Below are positions 52,196 to 62,017 of a stretch of DNA of 64,000 bases, piece after piece. Source of the stretch: Sambucus nigra. Lineage: Eukaryota; Streptophyta; Magnoliopsida; Dipsacales; Adoxaceae. The notes beneath the pieces were generated by a model that had not been told where the DNA came from, ran no database searches, and worked only from the letters and a program-made list of their open reading frames with translations. Position numbers and translations under genes: made by a program. Location of the stretch: contig OX422211.1 in NCBI GenBank assembly GCA_949130495.1, positions 636,005,717 through 636,069,716 on the forward strand, read 5' to 3'. Numbering within the stretch: the stretch's first letter is position 1; each line of letters begins with the position of its first letter.

Positions 52196-54211
52196 TTTCT
52201 AGACATAAGCTTAAAAACATGGCGTTAGAGGGTGAAAACCCAAAATAGCCCCCGAACGGCCCCATGGGTGCCCCTCCCACGGGACTAATGTAACTCGTAG
52301 AAACAGACCGTGCAGTCGCGGGACTCCCGGTTTGAGAATACAATTGTAATTTGCATATTTCAAGACTTAGGCTTAAAAACATTGTGCTAGAGGATGAAAA
52401 CCCGAAACTGTCCCCGAACGGCCCCGTGGTTGGCATCAACACATCCAACGGGACCAATATAACTCGTAGAAACGGTCCCCACAGCCGCGGAACTCCTGGT
52501 TTGAGAATACGACGATAATTTGCATATATCTAGACATTGGCTTAAAAACATGGCATTAGAGGGTGAAAACTCCAAACAGCCCCGAACGGCCCCGTGGGTG
52601 GCACCAACACCTCCCACGGTACCAATGTCACTCGTAGGAACTTACTGCACTGCTGCAGGACTCTCGGTTTGAGAATACGATGATAATTTGTATATTTCTA
52701 GACTTAGGCTTAAAAACATGGCGTTAGAGGTTGAAAAATCGAAAGAGCCCCCGAAGGGCCCCATAGGTGGCGCCAACACCTCCCACGGGACCAATGTAAC
52801 TCGTAGGAACTGACCGCGTAGCCACGGGACTCCCGATTTGAGAATATGACGATAATTTGCATATTTCATGACTTAGGCTAAAAACATGTTTTTAGAGGGT
52901 GAAAACTCGAAACAGCCCACGAACGGCCCCGTGGGTGGCACCAACACCTCCCACGGGACCAATGTAACTCGTAGGAACTGACCCCACAGCTACGGGACTC
53001 TCGGTTTGAGAATATGACGATAATTTATATATTTCTAGACTTAAGCAAAACATGGCGTTAGAGGGTGAAAACTCCAAACAACCCCCGTATGGCCCCGTGG
53101 GTGGCACCAACACCTCCCACGGGACCAAGTAACTCGGTGGAACTGACTCCGCAGTCACGGGTCTCCCGGTTTGAGAATACGACGATAATTTATATATTTT
53201 AAGACTTCGGCTTAAAAACATAGTGTTAGAGGGTGAAAACTCGAAACAGCCCCCGAACGGCCCCGTGGGTGGCACCAACACCTCCCACGGGATCAATGTA
53301 ACTCGTAGGAACTGACCACATAGCCGCGGGACTCCAGGTTTGAGAATAGGACGATAAGTTGTGTGTTTCTACACTTAGGCTTAAAAACATGTCATTAGAG
53401 GGTGAAAACCCGAAAGAGCCCCCAAATGGCCATGTGGGTGGCACCAACACCTCCCATGGAACCAATGTAACTCGTAGGAACTGACAGCGCAGCCACGGGA
53501 CTCCCGGTTTGAGAATACGACGATAATTTGCATATTTCTAGACTTAGGCTTAAAAACATTGCGTTAGAGGGTGAAAACACGAAACATCTCCCGAATGGCC
53601 CCGTGGGTGGTACCAACACCTCCCACGGGACCAATGTAACTCATAGAAACTGACCACGCAGCCGCGAGGCTCCCTATTTGAGAATACGATGATAATTTGC
53701 ATTTTTCCTAGACTTAGGCTTAAAAGCATGGCGTTAGAGGGTGAAAACTCGAAACAGCCCCCGAACCTTCCCGTGGATTGCGCCAACACTTCCCACGGGA
53801 CCAATATAACTCGTAAGAACTGATCGCATAACCGCGGGACTCCTGATTTGAGAATACGACGATAATTTGCATATTTCTAGACTTAGGCTAAAAACATGGC
53901 GTTAGAGGCTAAAAACCCAAAACGGCCCCCGAACGGCCCCGTGGGTGACACCAACACCTCCCATGGGACTAATGTAACTCATAGGAAACTGACCACGCAG
54001 TCGCGGGTCTCCCGGTTTGAGAATACGACGATAATTTGCATATTTCTAGACTTAGGCTTAAAAACATGGCGTTACCGGGTGAAATCAAGAAATAGCCCCC
54101 GAACGGCCTAGTGGGTGGCACCAAACCCTCCCACGGGACCAATGTAACTCGTAGAAGCTGACGTAGCAAGCGCGAGACTCTCGCTTTGAGAATATGAAGA
54201 TAATTTACATA
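52196..54211. repeat. Higher-order repeat copy C2 (12 monomers, 2,016 bp)
   Basis: All C1 diagnostic variants recur in order. The monomer starting near 53,383 appears identical to its C1 counterpart near 51,361 over about 150 bp read by eye. The boundary at 52,191-52,195 carries ACATA followed by TTTCTAG, which is the uninterrupted form of the site occupied by the solo LTR. Confidence 0.9.
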
Positions 54212-56230
54212 TTTCTAGACATAAGCTTAAAAACATGGCGTTAGAGGGTGAAAACCCAAAATAGCCCCCGAACAGCCCCATAGGTGCCCTTCCCACGGGA
54301 CTAATGTAACTCGTCGGAACAGACCGTGCAGTCGCGGGACTCCCGGTTTGAGAATACGATGATAGTTTGCATATTTCAAGACTTAGGCTTAAAAACATTG
54401 TGCTAGAGGGTGAAAACCCGAAACAGTCCCCGAACGGCCCCGTGGGTGGCATCAACACATCCCACGGGACCAATATAACTCGTAGAAATGGCCCCCACAG
54501 CCGCGGAACTCCTGGTTTGAGAATACGACGATAATTTACATATATCTAGACATTGGCTTAAAAACATGGCATTAGAGGGTGAAAACTCCAAACAGCCCCC
54601 GAACGGCCCCGTGGGTGGCACCAACACCTCCCACGGTACCAATGTCACTCGTAGGAACTTACTGCGCTGCCGCGGGACTCTCGGTTTGAGAATACGACGA
54701 TAATTTGTATATTTCTAGACTTACACTTAAAAACATGGCGTTAGAGGTTGAAAAATCAAAATATCCCCCGAACGGCCCCATAGGTGGCGCCAACACCTCC
54801 CACGGGACCAATGTAACTCGTAGGAACTGACCGCGCAGCCGCGGGACTCCCGGTTTGAGAATACGACGATGATTTGCATATTTCATGACTTAGGCTAAAA
54901 ACATGTCGTTAGAGGGTGAAAACTCGAAACAGCCCCCGAACGGCCCCGTGGGTGGCACCCCACCTCCCATGGGACCAATGTAACTCGTAGGAACTGACCC
55001 CACTGCTACGGGACTCCCGGTTTGAGAATATGACGATAATTTGTATATTTCTAGACTTAAGCAAAACATGGCGTTAGAGGGTGAAAACTCCAAACAACCC
55101 CCGAATGGCCCCGTGGGTGGCACCAACACCTCCCACTGGACCAATGTAACTCGGTGGAACTGACTTCGCAGTCACCGGTCTCCCGGTTTGAGAATACAAT
55201 GATAATTTACATATTTCTAGACTTAGGCTTAAAAACATGGGGTTAGAGGGTGAAAACTCGAAACAGCCCCCGAACGGCCCCGTGGGTGGCACCAACACCT
55301 CCCACGGGATCAATGTAACTCGTAGGAACTGACCACGCAGCTGCGGGACTCCAGGTTTGAGAATAGGACGATAATTTGTGTGTTTCTAGACTTAGGCTTA
55401 AAAACATGTCATTAGAGGGTGAAAACCCGAAAGAGCCCCCAAATGACCATGTGTGTGGCACCAACACCTCCCATGGAACCAATGTAACTCGTAGGAACTG
55501 ACAGCGCAGCAACGGGACTCCCGGTTTGAGAATACGACGATAATTTGTATATTTCTAGACTTAGGCTTAAAAACATTGCGTTAGAGGGTGAAAACACTAA
55601 ACATCTCCCGAATGGCCCCGTCGGTGGTACCAACACCTCCCACGGGACCAATGTAACTCATAGGAACTGACCACGCAGCCGTGAGGCTCCCGATTTGAGA
55701 ATACGATGATAATTTGCATATTTTTCTAGACTTGGGCTTAAAACCATGGCGTTAGAGGGTGAAAACTCGAAACAGCCCCCGAACGTTCCCGTAGATTGCG
55801 CCAACACTTCCCACGGGACCAATATAACTCGTGGGAACTGATCGCATAACCGCGGGAATCCTAATTTTAGAATACGATGATAATTTGCATATTTCTAGAC
55901 TTAGGCTCAAAAACATGGCGTTAGAGGCTAAAAACCCAAAACAGCCCCAGAACGGCCCCGTGGGTGGCACCAACACCTCCTACGGGACTAATGTAACTCA
56001 TAAGAAACTGACCACACAGCCGCGGGTCTCCCGGTTTGAGAATACGATGATAATTTGCTTATTTCTAGACTTAGGCTTAAAAACATGGCGTTATAGGGTG
56101 AAAACAAGAAATAGCCCCCGAACGGCCCAGTGGGTGGCACCAACACCTCCCACGGGACCAATGTAACTCGTAGGAGCTGCCAGAGCAGCCGCGAGACTCT
56201 CGCTTTGAGAATACAAAGATAATTTACATA
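54212..56230. repeat. Higher-order repeat copy C3 (12 monomers, 2,019 bp)
   Basis: Same ordered variants as C1 and C2, including the shortened monomer near 54,275, here GGTGCCCTTCCCACGGG. It also has a private deletion near 54,957 where GGCACCAACACCTCCC is reduced to GGCACCCCACCTCCC. Confidence 0.9.
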
Positions 56231-57752
56231 TTTCTAGACTTAAGCTTAAAAACCTGGCGTTAAAGGGTGAAAACCCGAAATAGCCCTCAAATGGCCCCAT
56301 GGGTGGCACCAACCCCTCCCACGGTACTAATGTAACTCGTAGGAACTGACCGCGCAGTCGCGGGACTCCCGATTTGAGAATACGATGATAATTTGCATAT
56401 TTCTAGGCTTAGGCTTAAAAACATTGCGCTAGAGGGTGAAAACCTGAAACAGTCCCCGAACGACCCCGTGGGTGGCATCAACACATCCCACGGGACCAAT
56501 ATAACTCGTAGGAAAGGTCCTTACAGCCGCGGAACTCCTGGTTTGAGAATACGATGATAATTTGAATATATTTAGACATTGGCTTAAAAACATGGCATTA
56601 GAGGGTGAAAACTCCAAACAGCCCCCTAACGGCCCCGTGGGTGGCACCAAGTCACTCGTAGGAACTTACTGCACTGTCGCGTGACTCTCGGTTTGAGAAT
56701 ACGACGATAATTTGTATATTTCTAGACTTAGGCTTAAAAACATGGCATTAGAGGGTGAAAACTAGAAATAGTCCCCGAACGGCCCCATAGGTGGCGCCAA
56801 CACCTCCCACGAGACCAATGTAACTCGTAGGAACTGATCGCGCAGTCGCGGGACTCCCGGTTTTAGAATATGACAATAATTTTCATATTTCTAGACTTAG
56901 GCCTAAAACATGGCGTTAGAGGGTGAAAAATCGAAACAGCCCCCGAACGGCCCCATGGGTGGCACCAACACCTCCCACGTGACCAATGTAACTCGTAGGA
57001 ACTGACCCGGCAGCTACAGGACTCCTGGTTTGAGAATACGACGGTAATTTGTATATTTCTAGACTTAGGCTTAAAAACATGGATTTAGAGGGTGAAAACT
57101 CGAAACAACCCCCGAATGGCCCCGTGGGTGGTACCAACACCTCCCACGGTACCAATGTAACCCATAGTAACTGACCGCTCAGCCACGGGACTCCCGATTT
57201 GAGAATATGATGGTAATTTGCATATTTCTAGACTTAGGCATAAAAATATGGCGTTAGAGGGTGAAAACCCAAAACAGCCCCCAAATGGCCCCGTGGGTGG
57301 CACCAATATCTGTCACGGGTCCATTGTAACTCGTAGGAACTGACTGCGCAGCTGCGAGACTCCCAGTTTGAGAATACAACGATAATTTGCATATTTTTAG
57401 ACTTAAGCAAAATATGGCATTAGAGGGTGAAAACTCGAAACAACCCCCGAATGGACCCGTGGGTGGCACCAACACCTCCCACGGGACAAATGTAACTCAG
57501 AGCAACTGACTCTGTAGTCGCGGGTCTCCCGGTTCGAGAATACGATGATAATTTACATATTTCTAGACTTAGGCTTAAAAACATGGTGTTAGAGTGTGAA
57601 AACTCGAAACAGCCCCCGAACGGCCACGTGGGTGGCACCAACACCTCCCACGGGATCAATGTAACTTGTAGGAACTGACCACGTAGCCGTGGGACTCCCG
57701 GTTTAAGAATACAACGGTAATTTGCATATTTCTAGACTTAGGCATAAAAATA
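56231..57752. repeat. Higher-order repeat copy C4, truncated at the array end (about 9 monomers)
   Basis: Begins like C3 but keeps an unshortened first monomer. It carries a private deletion near 56,648-56,653, where GTGGCACCAA joins directly to GTCACTCG with about 22 bp missing. The GACTTAAGCAAAATATGG monomer recurs near 57,402. The unit stops after about 1.52 kb, where the satellite ends. Confidence 0.8.
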
Positions 57753-58232
57753 TTTGTATGTTGATAATTTTAACTCATATATGCAATTTTTCAGCTTCAT
57801 TAAATTTTTTGTAAAACTAGTTGGTTACTGATATTTTTTTTTTATCTATCCTGTAGGATTTTTGCGCGCGGAACAAATGAAGGGGGCAATGGTTTACAAC
57901 ATGAAGATTGCTTATATGTTGTGGACATTCAGGATTTGGTTTTTTATGTGTTACAGCTTTGCGGGCTTTTATTGTTTAGTTTTATGATCATGCGGGCTTT
58001 TATAATTTGATTGTTGAATTTTATGGCCTTGCGGGCTTTATAATAAGCAGTTTTACATTTACAGGTTTTGGAATGTCAAGAAAATAGAGGAAACTCTGCC
58101 CAATTTTTTTTGGTCTCTGAATTATTAAGACGTGTAATATTTTTAAGTTTGTATATATATTTGTTTATTAACAACGTTCTCGATTCACAATTTGTGATTT
58201 TTTTTATTGTTTTGCCAATAATAAATATTTGT
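57753..58232. other. AT-rich interior of the CACTA-like fragment, no recognisable gene
   Basis: Unique sequence between the satellite end and the satellite-like relict. It has T-runs, three spaced GCGGGCTTT motifs and the possible acceptor splice site noted for the element. Open frames are short and show no family motif, so it may be the last exon and 3' untranslated region of a decayed transposon gene. Confidence 0.5.
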
Positions 58233-58302
58233 AACACCTCGTACGCGTCCAACGTTACACTTAGCCACCGACGGTGCACTCACAGGACCCCTAATTTTAG
58301 GA
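58233..58302 (+). repeat. Satellite-like relict inside the CACTA-like element
   Basis: Beginning at AACACCTCGTACG, this stretch aligns without gaps to positions about 73-142 of the satellite consensus (from AACACCTCCCACG to the start of GATTTGAGAA). I count 48 identities in 70 bases. Weaker similarity may continue to about 58,347, where TTAAATATGG corresponds to TTAAAAACATGG with a 2-base gap. It is single copy and lies 480 bp beyond the array. It may be an ancestral single-copy source of the monomer, or an old, heavily mutated escaped monomer. Confidence 0.65.
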
Positions 58303-58343
58303 TTGGACCAAAAAATACATTGTTTTTAAATTTATAGTTAAAT

Positions 58344-58370
58344 ATGGTCATGGACTTTGTCCATGACCAT
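58344..58370. repeat. Perfect 12-bp palindrome in the CACTA subterminal region
   Basis: ATGGTCATGGAC and GTCCATGACCAT are exact reverse complements around a TTT loop. It is the first and best-preserved of the subterminal inverted units. Confidence 0.9.
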
Positions 58371-58396
58371 TTTTATTTTTTTCTTCACGCATAAAA

Positions 58397-58920
58397 ATGG
58401 TCGCGGCCAAAGTCCGTGACCATTTTTTTCGTCACGGTTGTCGGTCACGGACTTTGGCCGCGACCATTTTTTTTTATTTTTTTTGTCAGGGTTGTGGGTC
58501 ACGGATTTTGGCCGCAACTAATTTGTCACGGTTGTGGGTCACGGATGAGGCCCGCGACCAATTGTTTTTTTATTTTTTTGTCACGGTCGTGGGTCACGAA
58601 CTTTGGCCACGACCAATTTGTCACGGTTGTGAGTCACGGATGAGGGCCGCGACCAATTTTTTTATATTTTTTTGTCACGGTCTGGGTCCCGAACTTTGGT
58701 CGGGACCAATTTGTCACGGTTGTGGGTCACGGATGAGGTCCGCGACCCGTCACGACATGGGTCACGGCCCAAGTCCACGACCATCTGCCGTGACCCCTCT
58801 CGGCCGTGACCATTTTTTTGGTAACGGACTTGGGCCACGACCCACGAAAATGGTCACGCCCAAAATGGTCACGACCCAAGTCCGCGACCCACAAATTTGG
58901 TTAGGGATTTTGGCCGTGGC
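58397..58920. repeat. CACTA subterminal repeat cluster (GGTCRCGGAC family)
   Basis: More than a dozen degenerate copies of GTCACGG-TTGTGGGTCACGGA and of its palindromic partner GGCCGCGACCA are interspersed with T-runs. These serve as transposase binding sites in characterised CACTA elements; that role is inferred here from position and sequence pattern. The low-complexity open frames across this region are a by-product. Confidence 0.75.
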
Positions 58921-58926
58921 CAATCA

Positions 58927-58943
58927 CCAGTTTTGGTGTAGTG
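58927..58943 (-). repeat. CACTA-type terminal inverted repeat, right end
   Basis: Read on the minus strand it is CACTACACCAAAACTGG. The CACTA start and the CCAAAA core match the usual form of these termini. The partner end is not in the window. Confidence 0.75.
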
Positions 58944-58946
58944 TTC

Positions 58947-59255
58947 TTATTTTGGGTTAATGACTATAGGCAAGTTAGCCCCATGCTGGGAAAGATTCGG
59001 CATCGAAAGCTGGGCAGGCAGCGACCCATTAGCAGGAGTGGCACGTGGAGCGTGTTGATACTCTTCGGGAACCCAGATAGGCTCGGGTGGATCCATAGTG
59101 CGAGGAAATAGGGCCTCAGGCTCTTGAGGAACGGGAACCTGGTTTCGTTGCATCTCTAAGACCTCGGTTTGGAGGTTGTCAATCTTGGACACAAGCTGAG
59201 CTAGAACTTCCATCAGATCCGGATGCGTAAGGGGTACTTGATTTCTGTTCTCCAT
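58947..59255 (-). pseudogene. gag N-terminal fragment of the Tat/Ogre-like element (102 codons)
   Basis: The frame starts MENRNQVPLTHPDLMEVLAQ. Residues about 13-37 have a heptad-like leucine/isoleucine pattern consistent with a short coiled coil (LVSKIDNLQTEVLEM). A proline-rich stretch (residues about 40-75, PEALFPRTMDPPEPIWVPEE) and a low-complexity tail follow. This layout is typical of the N-terminus of plant Tat/Ogre gag proteins, which then continue into the retrotransposon gag domain. That domain, the zinc knuckle and everything downstream are missing: the frame stops three bases before the CACTA terminus. In this family gag forms the cytoplasmic virus-like particle. The position, about 1.27 kb after the primer-binding site, supports the call. 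No functional product is expected. Confidence 0.55.
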
Positions 59256-60525
59256 GGAAAAAGGATGGATTCCGGACTCAGAAGGAGTAATAAGGGAACG
59301 GACGAAACTCCGGGGTGACTTGATTGAAGACCTAAGCCACTAAGCAGCCAGGCCAAGGGCTTGCGATCGACTTGAGAAGGCGTAAAATGGGATTTATTTT
59401 GAGAAAGAGGGATGAATTTTTTTGTTTTTGACATTTTTTTTTTCGATATTGAAAAACAATATTTTTGGATTTTTGATAAAGAGAGGAGAAATGTTTTTGG
59501 ATTTTTGATAAGGAAAAAAAATGTTTTTCCCCTTTGGAGACGGTCTCAGCATGATTATTATAATTATTATGTTTTCACTTGTATTAATTCTCATAAAGGA
59601 AAAATAAAATGCCAGACGGGACCCAAGCATGGAAAAATTGGGTTTGTAATATATGGAAAGCTATGGATGGACTTGTGACTAGGCTCGCGGACAGGGTCCC
59701 ATTTTATAAATACGTGAAAATTCGGCGGCAGGCCGACCCAGAATTTTGGCAGAGTTTCGGGTTGAAATCGGCCATCTAACATGTGTGCCCTAAGGTTGAC
59801 ACCTATATGCGGGTATGCAGTTGGTTGGGTGAATCGGAATGGGTTCCCCCCTTTGGCGTGACTTCCACGATATACGTCTTGCTCTTGCGGGCAATCGGTA
59901 CGTGTGGACAAGGCATTTCATATACCCGAGTGTATGTGAATTGCCTCACCATATACCTCGTGGGGACGGTAGGTGTGAGAGCGAATTTGATATACTCGGC
60001 GTACATGAACGAATTCCCTGCGATATACCTCCCGTCATGACTTCGGTCAAGAGGTACGATTCGGGGGAATCGTTCGATATACATCGAAGGTACTTGGCCA
60101 ATGGAAGGTGAGAGTCATATCGCTTAGGCTAACTGGGACCTACCGGACCAGCGCCCATCACGAAGTGACCCTCCAGTTACTGGGTAAAAATTGGTCAATA
60201 GCAATGCTCTTTGGTGATGTCGTGTGAATCATGTATGATTCTTTTATTAGTATCTTGTGAGAATGTCTTTCTTGATTATGCCAAACAGGGAGCAAAGTGC
60301 AAGTACCAATGGTACACCAAGTATGGATGGAGCGTGCAATATGTGGATATATGTGACCCTAGGTGCATGTGGTGCGAAGTGTACATGGATAATTTTCTAC
60401 AAGTGTGCGAATCGAATCATAAGCATGTGATATACATGAGTAATAAAGGGGGACATGTAAATAGGGGAGAACAGAAGCAAACATAACACCCACATAAATA
60501 GAGTCTAGACCTCAAAATAATAAAG
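59256..60525 (-). other. Untranslated leader of the Tat/Ogre-like element
   Basis: The stretch between the primer-binding site and the gag start has no open frame with recognisable motifs; several frames of 70-106 codons overlap on both strands without family features. It includes an A/T-homopolymer-rich part (59,410-59,530) and a cluster of GATATAC words (59,869-60,082). Long leaders are usual in this lineage. Confidence 0.55.
59869..60082. repeat. Cluster of six (G/C)ATATAC words in the retroelement leader
   Basis: GATATAC or CATATAC occurs at 59,869, 59,919, 59,950, 59,989, 60,022 and 60,076, at spacings of 50, 31, 39, 33 and 54 bp. Similar flanks (GAATTGCC, GAATTTG, GAATTCC, GAATCG) precede most of them. 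This looks like a decayed short tandem repeat of about 40 bp. Confidence 0.5.
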
Positions 60526-60543
60526 TCCCTAGCGGAGTCGCCA
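60526..60543 (-). other. Primer-binding site, complementary to tRNA-Arg 3' end
   Basis: On the minus strand it reads TGGCGACTCCGCTAGGGA. From memory of plant tRNA-Arg(ACG), whose 3' end is TCCCCAGTGGAGTCGCCA, 16 of 18 positions pair. It lies 3 bp inside the LTR end, as expected. Reverse transcription of the minus-strand element would start here. Confidence 0.75.
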
Positions 60544-61066
60544 CTATGGCCATCCCCGATCCTCGCCGCGGGGGCGAATGAGCATGTGGGAGGATCTCGG
60601 GTCCCGTGCATCCCTCTCGGGAACACTTCGGCCGGCATCATTTGAGGTGAGGTGGTAAATGTAGAGATATTAGAGTCGCCAGTCTATTTTACTCAAAACA
60701 GACAAAAGAAGAGGGGAAGCCATCCCGAAGGACAGCATCCAAAGACATACTGGTGCATAGGAAACCAAAATGATTCGAAAAGGGTCCGGAGGCTAAGTTA
60801 CGAAATGGGAAGGAGTTAGGCACCCATTCCGCCCTTTCGATCTCTCATGGGTTTTTTCTATTTTCCTTTTATGTTCCCCGTGATGTGTGTGCATGTGTAT
60901 ATATAGTGGAAATAGGAATCATCGACTTATACCATGAAAGAGATAAAACGAGTCATCCGTATGAAGGTTTAAAAATAATATTAGAAAATAGGATTTATGC
61001 GATTATCCCTACGTTGACCGTTATGATGGAACGATAACGTATGAAGAATAATACGCTACTAAGAAA

Positions 61067-61068
<2 letters not shown>

Positions 61069-61159
<91 letters not shown>
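61069..61159. repeat. (AT)n microsatellite, about 45 units
   Basis: An uninterrupted AT dinucleotide run of about 91 bp followed by an impure ATAATATAATATAA tail. It lies inside the LTR, downstream of the TATA box in the element's own orientation. Confidence 0.98.
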
Positions 61160-61164
<5 letters not shown>

Positions 61165-61844
61165 ATATAATTTAAGAGAATGGAGGTTAGAGAAGATAGG
61201 AAATGAGAGAAAAAGTAAAAAAATGACTCGAGTATTGGGTTTTACCCCGAGACGCCTACGTAGCCTATAGAGGCATCAAAGTCCACGTAGTTCGCATAAA
61301 AAATGAGGGGTGGGGTTTATCCCATAAATCCAATCGGGGGATTCTCTTATTTGTGTGTATGTGTGTGTGTAGGAAAAAGTGTTTTAGTTGTGAGAAAAGT
61401 GTAAGAGAAGTGTGAGAATTACCGTTTGGAATTTATGAGCAAATCCTCTTTTTCTTGTTTTTTGGGTTTTTATTTCTATGAAAATAAGAGATGTGCAATA
61501 ATACTAAGTAAAAAGTATATTAGGATGTGTGAGATGTAATAACAAAAGCGCTAAGTAATAAAACAAGTTATTGGGAATTTATGAGAATTTAAGGAGAGAG
61601 TTGAGAAAATTGGACCTTCTTGAAGATCTTGAGCATGATCTGAACATTGGAGAGCAGTCCTTAGACTTGGACGATGATGGAGGGTAGTGAATCCACCAAG
61701 TCTGATGAAAAGGATGTTGAAAAGTCAAGGTTGGAAAAGGATTTGGATGTGGAAATCACGCTGACTTCGAGAGAGTTTTTCAGGATTTGCTGAGAGTGAT
61801 TTCTATCAGATCTGGGCTCTCTTTGTAGGTGAGGTTAGGGCCTC

Positions 61845-61854
61845 CTTTTTATAG
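61845..61854 (-). promoter_or_regulatory. TATA box of the minus-strand LTR
   Basis: CTATAAAAAG on the minus strand, in the context GGGCCTATAAAAAGGAGGC. It lies about 870 bp from the LTR start, downstream of the U3 tandem repeats, which gives a normal U3 layout with transcription starting near 61,815. Confidence 0.7.
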
Positions 61855-62017
61855 GCCCAGGGTATTACCGATCGGCATAGCCTTGTTGTTGCCATTCGAC
61901 AGGTGCGTTTAGGCACACTGCCGATAGGCAGGGTCTGCCGTTTGGCAGTATTTTTCTGGACTTTTCAGAAAACCAACCGCAGAACGCAAATCATTAATCA
62001 AAATCGCACACGGGATA

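Larger units (their letters stand above)
50170..57752. repeat. 169-bp satellite array, right part (about 45 monomers) and array end
   Basis: This is the same satellite family, phase and orientation as the left part, resuming immediately after a solo LTR insertion. The last recognisable monomer decays at about 57,745-57,752, where CTTAGGCATAAAAATA gives way to unique AT-rich sequence. This part is built almost entirely of a 12-monomer higher-order repeat of about 2.02 kb. Confidence 0.98.
57753..58943 (+). mobile_element. CACTA-like DNA transposon, right (3') part
   Basis: The segment ends in GGTGTAGTG, whose reverse complement CACTACACCAAAACTGG is a CACTA-type terminus. Inside the end lies about 550 bp of short repeats of GGTCACGGAC and GTCCGTGACC in both orientations, typical of CACTA subterminal regions. 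Further in there is AT-rich sequence with a possible 3' splice site (TATCTATCCTGTAG followed by GATTTTTGCGCG, about 57,843-57,860) and three GCGGGCTTT motifs at about 57,962-58,040. I see no transposase domain. No matching left terminus is present between the array and this end, or visible elsewhere in the window, so the element is either truncated by the array or contains it. The next three bases, TTC, would be the target duplication. Confidence 0.7.

Noticed and set aside
352..57659. More than one hundred similar minus-strand open frames of about 79 codons (MVPWEVLVPPTGPFGG...)
   Set aside because: They begin at a TTG-type start inside each satellite monomer and recur every 169 bp. Since 169 is not a multiple of three, successive monomers change frame. 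There is no conserved protein beyond what the DNA repeat dictates.
1..57752. CRISPR-like or gene-cluster interpretation of the repeats
   Set aside because: Whole 169-bp units repeat head to tail with no unique spacers, and the surroundings are plant transposons.
1..57752. 5S rRNA or tRNA gene array
   Set aside because: I see no 5S internal control region, tRNA A/B boxes with cloverleaf, or terminator T-run within the monomer.
1..57752. CENP-B box in the satellite
   Set aside because: No match to TTCG-N4-A-N2-CGGG was found in the consensus on either strand, so centromere identity cannot be argued from this motif.
1..57752. Compensatory mutations in the monomer hairpin arms
   Set aside because: Some monomers have CATGGG with CCCATGGG, but others change one arm only. 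Without a count over all monomers there is no case for selection on pairing.
58397..58960. 187-codon open frame across the CACTA end
   Set aside because: It is a translation of subterminal DNA repeats (repeated HGCGSRM-like words) and runs through the transposon terminus.
59591..60641. Overlapping frames of 70-106 codons on both strands of the leader and LTR end
   Set aside because: None has recognisable motifs. They overlap each other on opposite strands and lie between the primer-binding site and gag, where non-coding leader is expected.
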